A DNA stretch of 64,000 nucleotides, taken from Planktotalea arctica. GTDB lineage: Bacteria > Pseudomonadota > Alphaproteobacteria > Rhodobacterales > Rhodobacteraceae. The position numbers and the translations under genes are program-made. This document shows positions 46,239-54,976 of this stretch, piece after piece; positions within the stretch are counted from its first letter, which is position 1, and every line of letters begins with the position of its first letter. The notes under the pieces were generated by a model. The model did not search any database. It saw only the letters and a list, made by a program, of their open reading frames with translations, and had not been told where the DNA came from. Location: assembly GCF_002105285.1 (NCBI RefSeq), contig NZ_MUHR01000005.1, positions 1 to 64,000 of the forward strand, read 5' to 3'.

Positions 46239-46897
46239 TGGCTGACAAAGGGCGCGTCTTTACCCCAAAGTTGCTTAACGCGCGCGTCGCGGCCGCAGCC
46301 CATTCTATAGCGCTTGTAGGCATCTGATTGTTTGACCGCACCAAAGCGGGTCAACACGCGTTTGGTGCCTTTGTAGTAATCCTGATGATAGTCTTCGGCT
46401 TCGTAAAACGCTCCGGCCTGAATGATCGGGGTCACGATTTTCTGACCAAGGGCGTTCTGGGCAGCTTGTTTCGCGGCGGTTGCAGCGGCGCTTTGCGCGT
46501 TTGTCGAGACGAAAATCGCGGTGCGATAGCTGTCACCGCGATCGCAGAACTGTCCGCCCGCGTCGGTCGGATCGACAGAGCGGAAGAACATGTGCAGTAA
46601 TTGATTGTGCGACACTTTCGTGGGATCGAATATCACCTGAACGGCCTCATAGTGTCCTGTGCCGCCACCCGTGACCGTCTTGTAGGTCGGGTTTTTCGTG
46701 TTACCGCCAGTATAGCCGGAGACCACTTCTTTGACGCCTGGCACGCTTTCAAAGTCACTCTCGATGCACCAAAAGCAACCTCCAGCCAGTGTCAAAATTT
46801 CCGTTTCGGCGGCTTTAGCGGGTTGGCTGTGCAAGGTCATCCCAAGAGCGATTAGGCCTGCGAGAAGGGCGGGTTTGATCTGTTTGAATTGAAACAT
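46235..46897 (-). CDS. msrA: Exported peptide-methionine (S)-S-oxide reductase
   Basis: A protein of 220 residues with an N-terminal signal peptide (MFQFKQIKPALLAGLIALGMTLHS...AKAAET), so it acts in the periplasm. The catalytic motif GGCFWCIE has Cys41, with FDPTKVSHNQLLHMFFRSVDPTDAGGQFCDRGDSYRTAIFVS following, the usual MsrA core. A second cysteine is in the C-terminal MGCGRDARV. It reduces methionine sulfoxide in exported proteins. It stands alone, with no msrB or msrP-type partner next to it. Confidence 0.93.
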   Translation of the reverse strand: MFQFKQIKPALLAGLIALGMTLHSQPAKAAETEILTLAGGCFWCIESDFESVPGVKEVVSGYTGGNTKNPTYKTVTGGGTGHYEAVQVIFDPTKVSHNQLLHMFFRSVDPTDAGGQFCDRGDSYRTAIFVSTNAQSAAATAAKQAAQNALGQKIVTPIIQAGAFYEAEDYHQDYYKGTKRVLTRFGAVKQSDAYKRYRMGCGRDARVKQLWGKDAPFVSH

Positions 46898-47040
46898 GTT
46901 TGTCTCCTTTAGTTGACGCTATGGCTAGAGGGGGCGATCGATCAATCCACTGACATGCAAAGTCACGCCTTGGTGACAGGAATTTACCGCTTGGCGCGGT
47001 TGAATTGTTTGCCTAGCATTGCGCAAAACAGGAGGGGCTT

Positions 47041-47754
47041 GTGAGAATTGCGATGTGGTCAGGGCCACGAAATTTGTCGACGGCGCTCATGTACAGCTTC
47101 GCCAACCGCATGGATATGAGTGCGGTGGACGAGCCTTTTTATGCGGCCTACCTGAACGAGACAGGGCTGGATCATCCAATGCGCAAAGAAGTGATTTTGT
47201 CGCAAAACGTTGATCCGAAACTTGTCGTTTCTGCCTTGTTCGAAGCTGATACAGCAGTGCATTCCTATCAGAAACACATGACGCAGCATATGCTGCCGTG
47301 CGTTCTCCGTGACTGGATGAGGGAGGTCACAAACGTCTTTCTGATCCGCCATCCTGCACGTGTTCTGGCGAGTTTTGCGAATAAGTATGACGGGCTCACG
47401 CTGGCTGATATCGGGTTTGTGCAGCAATTGGAGTTGTTCGATCAGGTCTGTGCGTTTGGGCAGGTGCCTGTCGTCATCGATAGTGCCGATATTCGCGCCA
47501 ACCCCGAACGGGCGTTGCGTGCATTATGCCATGCGATAGGCTTGGAGTGGGATCCAGAAATGTTATCCTGGCCTGCCGGTCCCAAGCCGTTTGATGGCGT
47601 TTGGGCGTCGCATTGGTATGATGCAGTCCATCGTTCGACGGGCTTTGCTGATACGGAGGGTGAATTGCCTGTTTTGAGTGGCGAATTGCAGGTGATCAAC
47701 GAAAAAGCGCTGCCAATCTACGAGAGACTGGCAGCGCATAAATTGTCAATTTAG
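47041..47754 (+). CDS. Sulfotransferase-like family protein
   Basis: A protein of 237 residues with two features of sulfotransferase P-loops: the N-terminal AMWSGPRNLSTALMYSFANR (5'-phosphosulfate-binding-like loop) and FLIRHPARVLASFANK (3'-phosphate-binding-like). Similar proteins are often found in alphaproteobacteria with no known substrate. The start is a GTG after a strong CAGGAGGGG. Stop and argG's stop face each other with three bases between. Function is inferred by family only. Confidence 0.7.
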   Translation: MRIAMWSGPRNLSTALMYSFANRMDMSAVDEPFYAAYLNETGLDHPMRKEVILSQNVDPKLVVSALFEADTAVHSYQKHMTQHMLPCVLRDWMREVTNVFLIRHPARVLASFANKYDGLTLADIGFVQQLELFDQVCAFGQVPVVIDSADIRANPERALRALCHAIGLEWDPEMLSWPAGPKPFDGVWASHWYDAVHRSTGFADTEGELPVLSGELQVINEKALPIYERLAAHKLSI

Positions 47755-47757
47755 AGT

Positions 47758-48978
47758 CTACTTCTTCAGGCGGCGCTCGCGTGCGGCAAGCAGTTTCAAG
47801 CGAAGCGCGTTCAACTGGATAAAGCCCGCTGCGTCCTTTTGATCGTATGCGCCTGCATCATCTTCAAACGTGACATGGGCTTCGGAATATAAGCTGTGAT
47901 CGGACCAACGCCCAACCGTGCGCGCAAGGCCTTTGTAAAGTTTGAGGCGGACCGTGCCGGTAACATGTTTCTGGCTATGATCAATCGCTGCCTGCAACAT
48001 TTCACGCTCAGGGCTGAACCAAAAGCCATTGTAGATCAGTTCGGCATATCGCGGCATCAACTCGTCTTTGAGGTGGCCAGCCCCTCGATCAAGCGTGATC
48101 TGCTCGATGCCGCGATGCGCTTCAAGCAGGATCGTGCCGCCAGGCGTTTCATAGATGCCGCGCGATTTCATCCCGACGAAACGGCCCTCGACCAGATCGA
48201 GGCGGCCGATGCCATGTTTGCCGCCAAGCTCGTTCAGCTTGGTTAACACTGTGGCGGGGCTCATGGCTTCGCCGTTGACTGAAACCGCATCGCCTTGTTC
48301 GAATCCGACTTCGATAAATTCGGGCGTGTTGGGCGCATCTTCAGGGCTGACCGTGCGCTGGTAGACGTAATCGGGCGCGTCGTTTGCCGGATCCTCTAAC
48401 ACTTTGCCCTCGGAAGAGGTGTGCAACAGGTTGGCATCGACCGAGAACGGCGCTTCGCCGCGCTTGTCTTTTGCAATAGGGATCTGGTGCTTTTCTGCGA
48501 AGTCGATCAGCTTGGTCCTGCTGGTCAAATCCCACTCACGCCAGGGCGCGATCACCTTGATATCGGGGTTAAGGGCATATGCGGCCAATTCGAAACGAAC
48601 CTGATCGTTGCCTTTGCCGGTCGCGCCATGGGCAATCGCGTCGGCACCAACTTCTTCGGCAATCTCGATCAAGCGTTTGGAGATCAAAGGGCGCGCGATG
48701 GAGGTTCCAAGCAAATAGAGTCCCTCGTAAACCGCATTGGCACGGAACATAGGGAAAACGAAATCACGCACGAATTCCTCGCGCACGTCTTCGATGTAGA
48801 TGTCTTTTACGCCCATCAATTTAGCCTTGGCGCGGGCTGGTTCCAGTTCTTCGCCCTGCCCGAGATCGGCGGTGAAGGTCACGACTTCGCAGCCATATTC
48901 GGTCTCGAGCCACTTCAGAATGATCGAGGTGTCTAGGCCACCAGAATAGGCCAGAACGACTTTTTTAGGCGCAGTCAT
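47758..48978 (-). CDS. argG: Argininosuccinate synthase
   Basis: A protein of 406 residues. The ATP-binding motif [17 protein letters not shown] is at the N-terminus; the citrulline- and aspartate-binding regions include [15 protein letters not shown] and [18 protein letters not shown]. It joins citrulline and aspartate in arginine synthesis. It is divergent from ilvA across a 117-base gap in which I see no clear operator. Confidence 0.97.
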   Translation of the reverse strand: MTAPKKVVLAYSGGLDTSIILKWLETEYGCEVVTFTADLGQGEELEPARAKAKLMGVKDIYIEDVREEFVRDFVFPMFRANAVYEGLYLLGTSIARPLISKRLIEIAEEVGADAIAHGATGKGNDQVRFELAAYALNPDIKVIAPWREWDLTSRTKLIDFAEKHQIPIAKDKRGEAPFSVDANLLHTSSEGKVLEDPANDAPDYVYQRTVSPEDAPNTPEFIEVGFEQGDAVSVNGEAMSPATVLTKLNELGGKHGIGRLDLVEGRFVGMKSRGIYETPGGTILLEAHRGIEQITLDRGAGHLKDELMPRYAELIYNGFWFSPEREMLQAAIDHSQKHVTGTVRLKLYKGLARTVGRWSDHSLYSEAHVTFEDDAGAYDQKDAAGFIQLNALRLKLLAARERRLKK

Positions 48979-49095
48979 CGCGGGTTCCTTTCAGGAGAAT
49001 TTGATCGCGCGGATACCGTGTTTTTGTAAGGTGGGCAAGGCGCTGCGCTGCGCATTGGGCTTGAATGCGCGACTGCGCTGCGTCAGACACGGTTA

Positions 49096-50334
49096 ATGAC
49101 CAGTTTTCAAGATAAGGCGATCCTCGCCGAACATGCGATCCGCGGTGTGCTGCCGCCGACGCCTTTGCAGCGCAACGTGCATTTGTCCGAGGCGTTCGGC
49201 GCGGATATTTGGCTGAAACGCGAAGACCTGTCGCCGGTGCGATCCTACAAATTGCGCGGTGCGTTCAATGCGATGCGCAAGGTGCTGGCCGGTGATCCGG
49301 GCAAGGCCGATTTTGTCTGCGCGAGCGCGGGAAATCATGCACAGGGCGTGGCCTACATGTGCAAATATTTTCAAGTGAAGGGCACGATTTTCATGCCGGT
49401 CACGACGCCGCAGCAGAAGATCGACAAGACACGGATATTTGGTGGCGAGCACATCGAAATCAGTTTGGTGGGCGACTATTTTGATGACACATTGCGTGCG
49501 GCACAGGCCTATTGCGCCGATATTGATGGTCATTTTTTATCGCCCTTCGATGATGAGGACGTGATCGAGGGGCAAGCGACGGTGGCGGTCGAGATCGAAG
49601 CGCAGCTAGGTGGCATGCCGGATCGTATCATCCTGCCTGTCGGTGGGGGTGGCCTTTCGGCGGGTGTGCGCAGCTATGTTGGTGATCGCTGCGCATTAAC
49701 CTTTGTCGAGCCGATAGGCGGCGCCTGTCTGCTTGCAGCTTTACAGGCTGGAGGCCCCGTCGATTTGAGAAAGGTGGATACCTTCGCCGATGGCGCGGCT
49801 GTGGGCCGGATCGGCGTGCGCACATTTGACCGCTTGCGCGATGTTTCCTTGGTGGACATGATACAAGTTAGCGAAGATCGTCTGTGCATCACGATGCTGG
49901 AAATGCTCAATATTGAAGGGGTTGTTCTTGAACCCGCGGGCGCGCTTGCGATCGATGCGTTGAAGGATTTACGTGAGCAGATCGCAGGCAAACAAGTGGT
50001 TTGCGTCGCCTCTGGCGGTAACTTTGATTTTGAACGTTTGCCCGAAGTCAAAGAACGCGCACAGCGGTTTGCGGGGTTGAAGAAATATTTCGTGTTGCGC
50101 ATGCCCCAGCGCCCCGGTGCCTTGAAGGAGTTTCTGGGAATTCTTGGGCCGGAAGACGATATCAGCAGGTTCGAGTACCTCAAGAAGTCCGCACGCAATT
50201 TCGGCTCGGTCCTGATCGGTCTCGAAACCAAGAGAGCGGAAAATTTCGATGCGCTTTTGAGTAAATTGGAAGCGGCTGGATTTACTTACACCGACATAAC
50301 CGACGATGAAATTCTGGCGCAATTTTTGATTTAG
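49096..50334 (+). CDS. ilvA: Threonine dehydratase (threonine ammonia-lyase)
   Basis: A protein of 412 residues. The pyridoxal phosphate lysine is Lys52 in VRSYKLRGAFN; the PLP phosphate-binding loop is PVGGGGLSAG, and CASGGNFDFERLPE follows near residue 315. The C-terminal 80 residues (KYFVLRMPQRPGALKEFLGIL...) form an ACT-like regulatory domain, one copy only, as in the shorter biosynthetic enzymes. It makes 2-oxobutanoate for isoleucine. The SDR gene follows after nine bases. Confidence 0.94.
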   Translation: MTSFQDKAILAEHAIRGVLPPTPLQRNVHLSEAFGADIWLKREDLSPVRSYKLRGAFNAMRKVLAGDPGKADFVCASAGNHAQGVAYMCKYFQVKGTIFMPVTTPQQKIDKTRIFGGEHIEISLVGDYFDDTLRAAQAYCADIDGHFLSPFDDEDVIEGQATVAVEIEAQLGGMPDRIILPVGGGGLSAGVRSYVGDRCALTFVEPIGGACLLAALQAGGPVDLRKVDTFADGAAVGRIGVRTFDRLRDVSLVDMIQVSEDRLCITMLEMLNIEGVVLEPAGALAIDALKDLREQIAGKQVVCVASGGNFDFERLPEVKERAQRFAGLKKYFVLRMPQRPGALKEFLGILGPEDDISRFEYLKKSARNFGSVLIGLETKRAENFDALLSKLEAAGFTYTDITDDEILAQFLI

Positions 50335-50343
50335 GGGCCTGAA

Positions 50344-51150
50344 ATGTTTGCAGACAAGACGATTGTTGTGACGGGTGCCGGTAGCGGAATTGGCGCGGCG
50401 CTGGCGCGGATGTTTGCGCATCAGGGTGCCAGGGTTTGCGTTTCGGATTTAAACGGTGCAGCGGCTCAAAAAATAGCTGCTGATACAGGCGGGCTGGCAG
50501 TTCAATGCGATGTGCGCGACGAGAGCCAGATCATCAAACTGATTAATACAGCCGAAACCCGCCTTGGCTCGATCGATGTTTTCATCTCCAATGCAGGGCT
50601 TGCCTGTGGTGAACCGAGTCATGCCGCCTCTGCAAGCACACAAGTCTGGCAGTTGAATTGGGAAGTGCATGTGATGGCGCATGTCTACGCGTCGCGAGCC
50701 GTGCTGCCTTCGATGATCGCGCGCGGTGGCGGCTATCTGGTGAATGTCGCCTCTGCGGCCGGGCTTCTTAATCAAATCGGTGACGCGGCCTATTCGGCGA
50801 GCAAACATGCCGCCGTCAGTTTTGCTGAATCCTTGGCAATCACCCATAGTGGCGACGGAATCGATGTGTCGGTGGTTTGCCCCCAGTATGTTGCGACACC
50901 GCTTTTGGATATGGATGATCAGACCGACACCGGCGGTTCTTTGATAAGCGCTGATGATGTGGCGCAAAGTGTGCTGGCCGGGATGATCGCGAAAGAATTT
51001 TTGATCCTGCCGCATCCGCAAGTCTCTGAATATGTCGCACTCAAAGGCACGGATCACATGCGCTGGATTTCTGGTATGCAAGGGCTTCGACGCAAGTTCC
51101 TGCGAGACTCTGAAAACGGCGACTTGAAAGAGATGCACAAGTTTATCTGA
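50344..51150 (+). CDS. Short-chain dehydrogenase/reductase
   Basis: A protein of 268 residues of the classical SDR fold. The cofactor loop is VVTGAGSGIGAALARMF, with CDVRDESQI for NAD(P) binding and SNAGLA as the NAG motif. The active site has VASAAGLL (Ser), then DAAYSASKHAAVSFAESLA with Tyr and Lys (YxxxK). The substrate is unknown; many SDRs of this form act on steroids, fatty acids or sugars. It directly follows ilvA and its stop lies one base before the Hpt stop on the opposite strand. Confidence 0.85.
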   Translation: MFADKTIVVTGAGSGIGAALARMFAHQGARVCVSDLNGAAAQKIAADTGGLAVQCDVRDESQIIKLINTAETRLGSIDVFISNAGLACGEPSHAASASTQVWQLNWEVHVMAHVYASRAVLPSMIARGGGYLVNVASAAGLLNQIGDAAYSASKHAAVSFAESLAITHSGDGIDVSVVCPQYVATPLLDMDDQTDTGGSLISADDVAQSVLAGMIAKEFLILPHPQVSEYVALKGTDHMRWISGMQGLRRKFLRDSENGDLKEMHKFI

Positions 51151-51151
51151 T

Positions 51152-51481
51152 CTAGGCGGCGGCACTTTCTGCCAGTTTGGATAGAAACGCCGTTTTGGAT
51201 GCCTCGTAAACGCCGACGACCTGATCTAGCTCCTCGACCGGTTCGCCGGACGCCGCGCGTTTTTCCCCTAGGTGGCAAAGCTTTGCAAGGCCCTCGAAGC
51301 CAAGGTTAAGCGCACTGCCTTTGAGGAAGTGTAAATCCTCCTCGATGGCGTCGATGCTTTTGTCTTTGCTAAGGGTTTCAAGCCTCTCTTCGACCTCGCT
51401 CAAAAATAAGTCAACAACTTCCTCAAAGTCCTCTGCGCCGATTTCATCGCGCAGTTCTGTCGCCCGTGCCCAATTGATCAT
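51152..51481 (-). CDS. Hpt-domain histidine phosphotransfer protein
   Basis: A protein of 109 residues, essentially one Hpt domain. The phosphorylated residue is His51 in LHFLKGSALNLGF, the H-x-LKGSA-x-x-LG motif typical of Hpt. The ATG follows an AGGAGG site. The rest is a four-helix bundle with acidic N-terminus. It is divergent from the response-regulator phosphatase gene, suggesting that the two belong to one phosphorelay. No hybrid kinase is in the window. Confidence 0.88.
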   Translation of the reverse strand: MINWARATELRDEIGAEDFEEVVDLFLSEVEERLETLSKDKSIDAIEEDLHFLKGSALNLGFEGLAKLCHLGEKRAASGEPVEELDQVVGVYEASKTAFLSKLAESAAA

Positions 51482-51624
51482 GTCGCCCTCCTGTGGGGGA
51501 TTTATCTGTGGAAAAAGTGAATAAGTCGTTTCTAAAACCATAGCTGATCAGAAGTTTGTTAGAACTTTGAATTTCACTTTTCCTTAGGACTTTCGGTTTA
51601 GCGAGGGCGTCGAGAGGAAAGAAA

Positions 51625-52896
51625 GTGAATGCAATCCAGCCGATAGAATTGGGCGTGCTCGAACAGAGCCACTTGTCAAAAATTAAGGTACTCATTGTTG
51701 ATGATAGCCGCCTTCAACGACGCATCCTTTCCGCGTCTTTGTCCCGTATGGGGTATGAGGTGCGTGAAGCCGAAGGCGGGGCGCAGGCGCTTGAGATTTG
51801 TGAAGGCTGGCCACCTGATCTGGTGCTTAGCGATTGGATGATGCCGGGGATGGATGGCCTGGAATTCTGCCGCTTTTTCAAAGCGATGCCACGCGAAGGT
51901 TACGGGTATTTCATCCTTTTGACATCCAAGAGCGCGAAGGATGATGTGGCGCAGGGTCTGGAGGGCGGGGCAGACGATTTCCTTACCAAACCCGTGAACG
52001 GTATCGAGCTTCGTGCGCGCTTGGCTGCGGGCGAACGTATCATCCAGATGCAGCGTGAGTTGACCAGCCAGACCAAGGTCATTTCCGATACGTTGGATCA
52101 GTTGCGTGCGGTGCACGATTCCCTGAATCTCGATCTGATAGAGGCCAAGAAACTTCAACAATCCTTGGTTCGTGAGAAACACAAAAAATTCGATCGCGCG
52201 TCATTGTCTTTCACTTTGCTGTCTGCGGGTCACGTGGGCGGCGATCTGGTTGGCTATTTTCCGATCTCCAGTACCGAAGTCGGTTTTTTTGCAATTGATG
52301 TGTCAGGCCACGGGGTGAGTTCGGCCCTTATGACGGCGCGTTTGGCGGGGTATTTGACGTCCCCCTCGCCCGATCAAAACATTGCGCTATGCTATCTTGA
52401 GGACGGGACAATTTGCGCAAGGCCGCCATCGGATGTGATCGCAGACCTCAATCGGATTGTGTTGGAAGAAATGGAGACGGACCACTATTTCACGGTAATT
52501 TTGGCTTTGGCTAATATGGAAACCGGCGCAACGACGTTGTGCCAAGCGGGCCATCCGCATCCCTTGGTGCGCCGCAAGGATGGACGTATCGAGCAGGACG
52601 GAACGGGCGGGCTTCCTGTAGGGTTGTTCGAAAATGTGGACTTCGAGGAATTTCGGGTTCAGTTGGAGCCGGGTGATCAGCTTATATTGTCATCCGATGG
52701 CATTACCGAATGTCCCGATGTTGAGGGTAATATGCTTGGGGAAGATGGATTCGAGAGGATGGTGCAAAAGTTAAGCGGGTCAAGCGGCCCGCAATTGCTT
52801 GAAGCGCTGGTTTGGATGTTGTCGGAATACGCGGTTGATGCGGGTTTTCCTGATGATGTTTCAGCGGTTCTTTATGAATTTTTGCCTTGGCAATAG
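51625..52896 (+). CDS. Response regulator with PP2C-type phosphatase output
   Basis: A protein of 423 residues. Receiver domain at about 20-140 with DD at 26-27 and Asp70 in VLSDWMMPGMDG, plus Lys in DDFLTKPVNG. A coiled-coil linker (about 145-190) connects to a SpoIIE-like PP2C phosphatase (about 200-420): GGDLVGYF and FFAIDVSGHGVSSALMTARLAGYL carry the metal ligands, and LSSDGITECPD and GFPDDVSAVLYEF complete it. It probably dephosphorylates an anti-sigma-factor antagonist, like RsbU; R. capsulatus RbaY, which acts on RbaV, has the same type of layout. The GTG start has GAGAGGA upstream. Confidence 0.9.
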   Translation: MNAIQPIELGVLEQSHLSKIKVLIVDDSRLQRRILSASLSRMGYEVREAEGGAQALEICEGWPPDLVLSDWMMPGMDGLEFCRFFKAMPREGYGYFILLTSKSAKDDVAQGLEGGADDFLTKPVNGIELRARLAAGERIIQMQRELTSQTKVISDTLDQLRAVHDSLNLDLIEAKKLQQSLVREKHKKFDRASLSFTLLSAGHVGGDLVGYFPISSTEVGFFAIDVSGHGVSSALMTARLAGYLTSPSPDQNIALCYLEDGTICARPPSDVIADLNRIVLEEMETDHYFTVILALANMETGATTLCQAGHPHPLVRRKDGRIEQDGTGGLPVGLFENVDFEEFRVQLEPGDQLILSSDGITECPDVEGNMLGEDGFERMVQKLSGSSGPQLLEALVWMLSEYAVDAGFPDDVSAVLYEFLPWQ

Positions 52897-53333
52897 CGAT
52901 CAAGCGCGCGAAGCAAAAACTGCTGATCACCTACGTTTTTGATCAGATTAGGAGCCTGCTCAAAAGGAACCCAGTTGGCGTGATGCCCTCTTTCTGTGGG
53001 CTCGCCAATTTTCATCGCGGGCCGTGCAAGGAAAATATGGCAGAGTTTATTTGCCCACATGTCGTACTCTGGCATAAAGACAAACCGGCGGAATGCGCCA
53101 AGACGCACAGGTGCGCCAATGCTCCAACCGGTTTCTTCCATAACCTCGCGGCGTAGTGCTGGGATCAGGCTTTCACCCGGATCAATACCGCCACCAGGAA
53201 TTTGAAATTCAGGGATTGGTTCTTCCTGGAAGGTTAACAACACCTTCCCTTCGCGGATGAGGATAGCATATGCGCCGGGTCGGTTGCGATAAGTTACACC
53301 GCTTTTGGGAGGTGTACCAAAACGTCTGATCAT
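52872..53333 (-). CDS. Nudix hydrolase
   Basis: A protein of 153 residues. The Nudix box GGGIDPGESLIPALRREVMEETGW is complete, matching GX5EX7REUXEEXGU. The N-terminal YRNRPGAYAILIREGKVLLTF and later ANKLCHIFLARP fit the MutT-like fold. The substrate cannot be read from the sequence. The ATG used gives the family length; an in-frame TTG 26 codons upstream would put the start inside the palindrome region. It overlaps the phosphatase gene by 25 bases at the 3' end and is divergent from hslO. Confidence 0.85.
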   Translation of the reverse strand: MIRRFGTPPKSGVTYRNRPGAYAILIREGKVLLTFQEEPIPEFQIPGGGIDPGESLIPALRREVMEETGWSIGAPVRLGAFRRFVFMPEYDMWANKLCHIFLARPAMKIGEPTERGHHANWVPFEQAPNLIKNVGDQQFLLRALDRYCQGKNS

Positions 53334-53342
53334 GTGCTTGCC

Positions 53343-53370
53343 CTTGGACCTGCGCTTGAAGCGCCTATAT
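53343..53370 (+). promoter_or_regulatory. Candidate heat-shock (RpoH) promoter for hslO
   Basis: CTTGGA, 15 bases, then CCTATAT. This fits the alphaproteobacterial RpoH pattern (CTTG with CYTAT-type -10) and the heat-shock role of Hsp33. The -10 region lies in the left arm of a palindrome. Confidence 0.55.
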
Positions 53371-53376
53371 AGGCGC
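53361..53376. promoter_or_regulatory. Perfect 16-bp palindrome between nudix and hslO
   Basis: GCGCCTATATAGGCGC is its own reverse complement with no spacer. It covers the -10 part of the candidate heat-shock promoter and lies 28 bases from the Nudix start and 34 from the hslO start, so a bound protein could affect both genes. The repressor or activator is unknown. Confidence 0.7.
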
Positions 53377-53409
53377 GGTATGCCAAGAGCCTGCGCATAA
53401 GGAAACCCC

Positions 53410-54384
53410 ATGTCACTTGGACAAAAACTCGCTTGGGACGATTCGGTCCTACCATTTCAGTTGGATGCTTCGGACATTCGTGGCCGCGTTGCGCGCCTTG
53501 ACGGTGTTCTCGACGGTATTCTTCAACAACATAGTTACCCACCGGCGGTCGAAGCACTGGTCGCAGAGATGGCTGTCCTGACCGCCCTGATCGGCCAAAC
53601 GATAAAATTACGCTGGAAGCTGTCGCTTCAGGTGCAATCCAAAGGTGCGGTTCGTATGATCGCGACGGACTATTATGGCCCGACCGAAGATGGTGAACCT
53701 GCGCGCATCCGGGCCTATGCAAGCTATGATGCGGATCGTTTGACCGACGCGAGCCCGTTCGAGCAAATTGGTGAAGGCTATTTCGCGGTCATGATTAACC
53801 AAGGTGAAGATATGCAGCCCTACCAAGGGATCACGCCAATCGCGGGCGGCTCCTTGTCGACCTGCGCCGAAGCGTATTTCGCGCAGTCCGAGCAAATTCC
53901 AACACGGTTCGAGCTGAGTTTCGGCATTTCGACTGAAGATGCTGCGCCGCATTGGCGCGCGGGGGGGGTGATGTTGCAGCACATGCCGAAAGCCTCACCT
54001 TCGGTGACCGAAGCCACGGGCGAGGGTGGGCTTTTGTCCGCGAATGATGTTGCGGGCGGTGGCGATGATGGTGAAAACTGGAAGCGCGCGAATATTCTGC
54101 TTGATACGGTGGATGAATTGGAATTGATCGGCCCGATCATTACACCAGACGCTCTACTGCTTCGCCTTTTTCACGAAGAATCCCCGCGTGTTTTTGACGC
54201 TCAGCCCGTGCGTTTTGGCTGTACCTGTTCGGAGGAGCGCGTTCGTCAGAGCCTATCTATCTATTCGGCCAAAGATATTGCGACGATGACGACAGAAGAG
54301 GGGCGCGTGACGGCGGATTGCCAGTTCTGCGGCGCGCATTACGATCTGGACCCCGCGAGTGTGGGTTTCGAGGCGGATGCCTGA
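53410..54384 (+). CDS. hslO: Redox-regulated chaperone Hsp33
   Basis: A protein of 324 residues. The C-terminal zinc switch has all four cysteines: FGCTCSEERV (C-x-C) and ADCQFCGAHY (C-x-x-C). When oxidised the zinc is released and Hsp33 becomes an active holdase. The N-terminal part has the usual GTIKLRWKLSLQVQSKG- and PYQGITPIAGGSLSTCAEAYFAQSEQIPTRF-type core. An AAGGAAA site precedes the ATG. It overlaps the next Nudix gene by eight bases. Confidence 0.95.
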   Translation: MSLGQKLAWDDSVLPFQLDASDIRGRVARLDGVLDGILQQHSYPPAVEALVAEMAVLTALIGQTIKLRWKLSLQVQSKGAVRMIATDYYGPTEDGEPARIRAYASYDADRLTDASPFEQIGEGYFAVMINQGEDMQPYQGITPIAGGSLSTCAEAYFAQSEQIPTRFELSFGISTEDAAPHWRAGGVMLQHMPKASPSVTEATGEGGLLSANDVAGGGDDGENWKRANILLDTVDELELIGPIITPDALLLRLFHEESPRVFDAQPVRFGCTCSEERVRQSLSIYSAKDIATMTTEEGRVTADCQFCGAHYDLDPASVGFEADA

Positions 54385-54976
54385 GCGTATTGCGCATATT
54401 CGTTCGAAGCTGGTGGGGGCGAATTCGCCCTCGTCCGATTATGATCTGAATCCTGAAATTAATCTTCCCTGGGGGCGCAAGCTTCGCGAGGCGGCGGTGC
54501 TTGTTCCCTTGATTGAACAGAATGGGGAATGGCGGGTGATCCTGACCATGCGTTCCAGTGCGCTGAAACATCACCCGGGGCAGATTGCGTTTCCTGGTGG
54601 CAAGCAGGATGAAAGCGACGAAAACCTGATCCAAACCGCGCTGCGAGAGGCTGAGGAAGAAATCGGACTGCCGAGGGGCAACGTCGAAATTTTAGGAACA
54701 CTGGCACCGCATGAAACGGTGACGGGCTTCACGGTCACGCCGATCGTGGGCCTGCTGAAAGCGCCCTTCGGGATCAGGCCCGAAGCTGGCGAAGTGACCG
54801 AAGTGTTTACGGTTCCTCTGGCCTTCTTAACCAAGCCAGAGAATTTCCAGATACAGTCCCGGCGCTGGCGCGGCAAGCGCAGGTATTACTATACCATTCC
54901 TTACGGGTCCTATTACATCTGGGGGGCAACGGCGCGCATGCTTCGCGCCTTTGCTGACGCCCTGGCTGCGCGATGA
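54377..54976 (+). CDS. Nudix hydrolase, CoA pyrophosphatase type (NudL-like)
   Basis: A protein of 199 residues. The Nudix box FPGGKQDESDENLIQTALREAEEEIGL is preceded by the MRSSALKHHPGQIAFPGG sequence that marks the CoA diphosphatase (UPF0035/NudL) group. It would cleave CoA or its derivatives. The start ATG overlaps the hslO stop; a GTG six codons upstream is possible. The stop overlaps the CCA enzyme gene by four bases. Confidence 0.87.
   Translation: MPERIAHIRSKLVGANSPSSDYDLNPEINLPWGRKLREAAVLVPLIEQNGEWRVILTMRSSALKHHPGQIAFPGGKQDESDENLIQTALREAEEEIGLPRGNVEILGTLAPHETVTGFTVTPIVGLLKAPFGIRPEAGEVTEVFTVPLAFLTKPENFQIQSRRWRGKRRYYYTIPYGSYYIWGATARMLRAFADALAAR

Noticed and set aside
46970-46982. Short inverted repeat GTCAC/GTGAC before the sulfotransferase gene
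   Set aside because: Only five base pairs, expected by chance.
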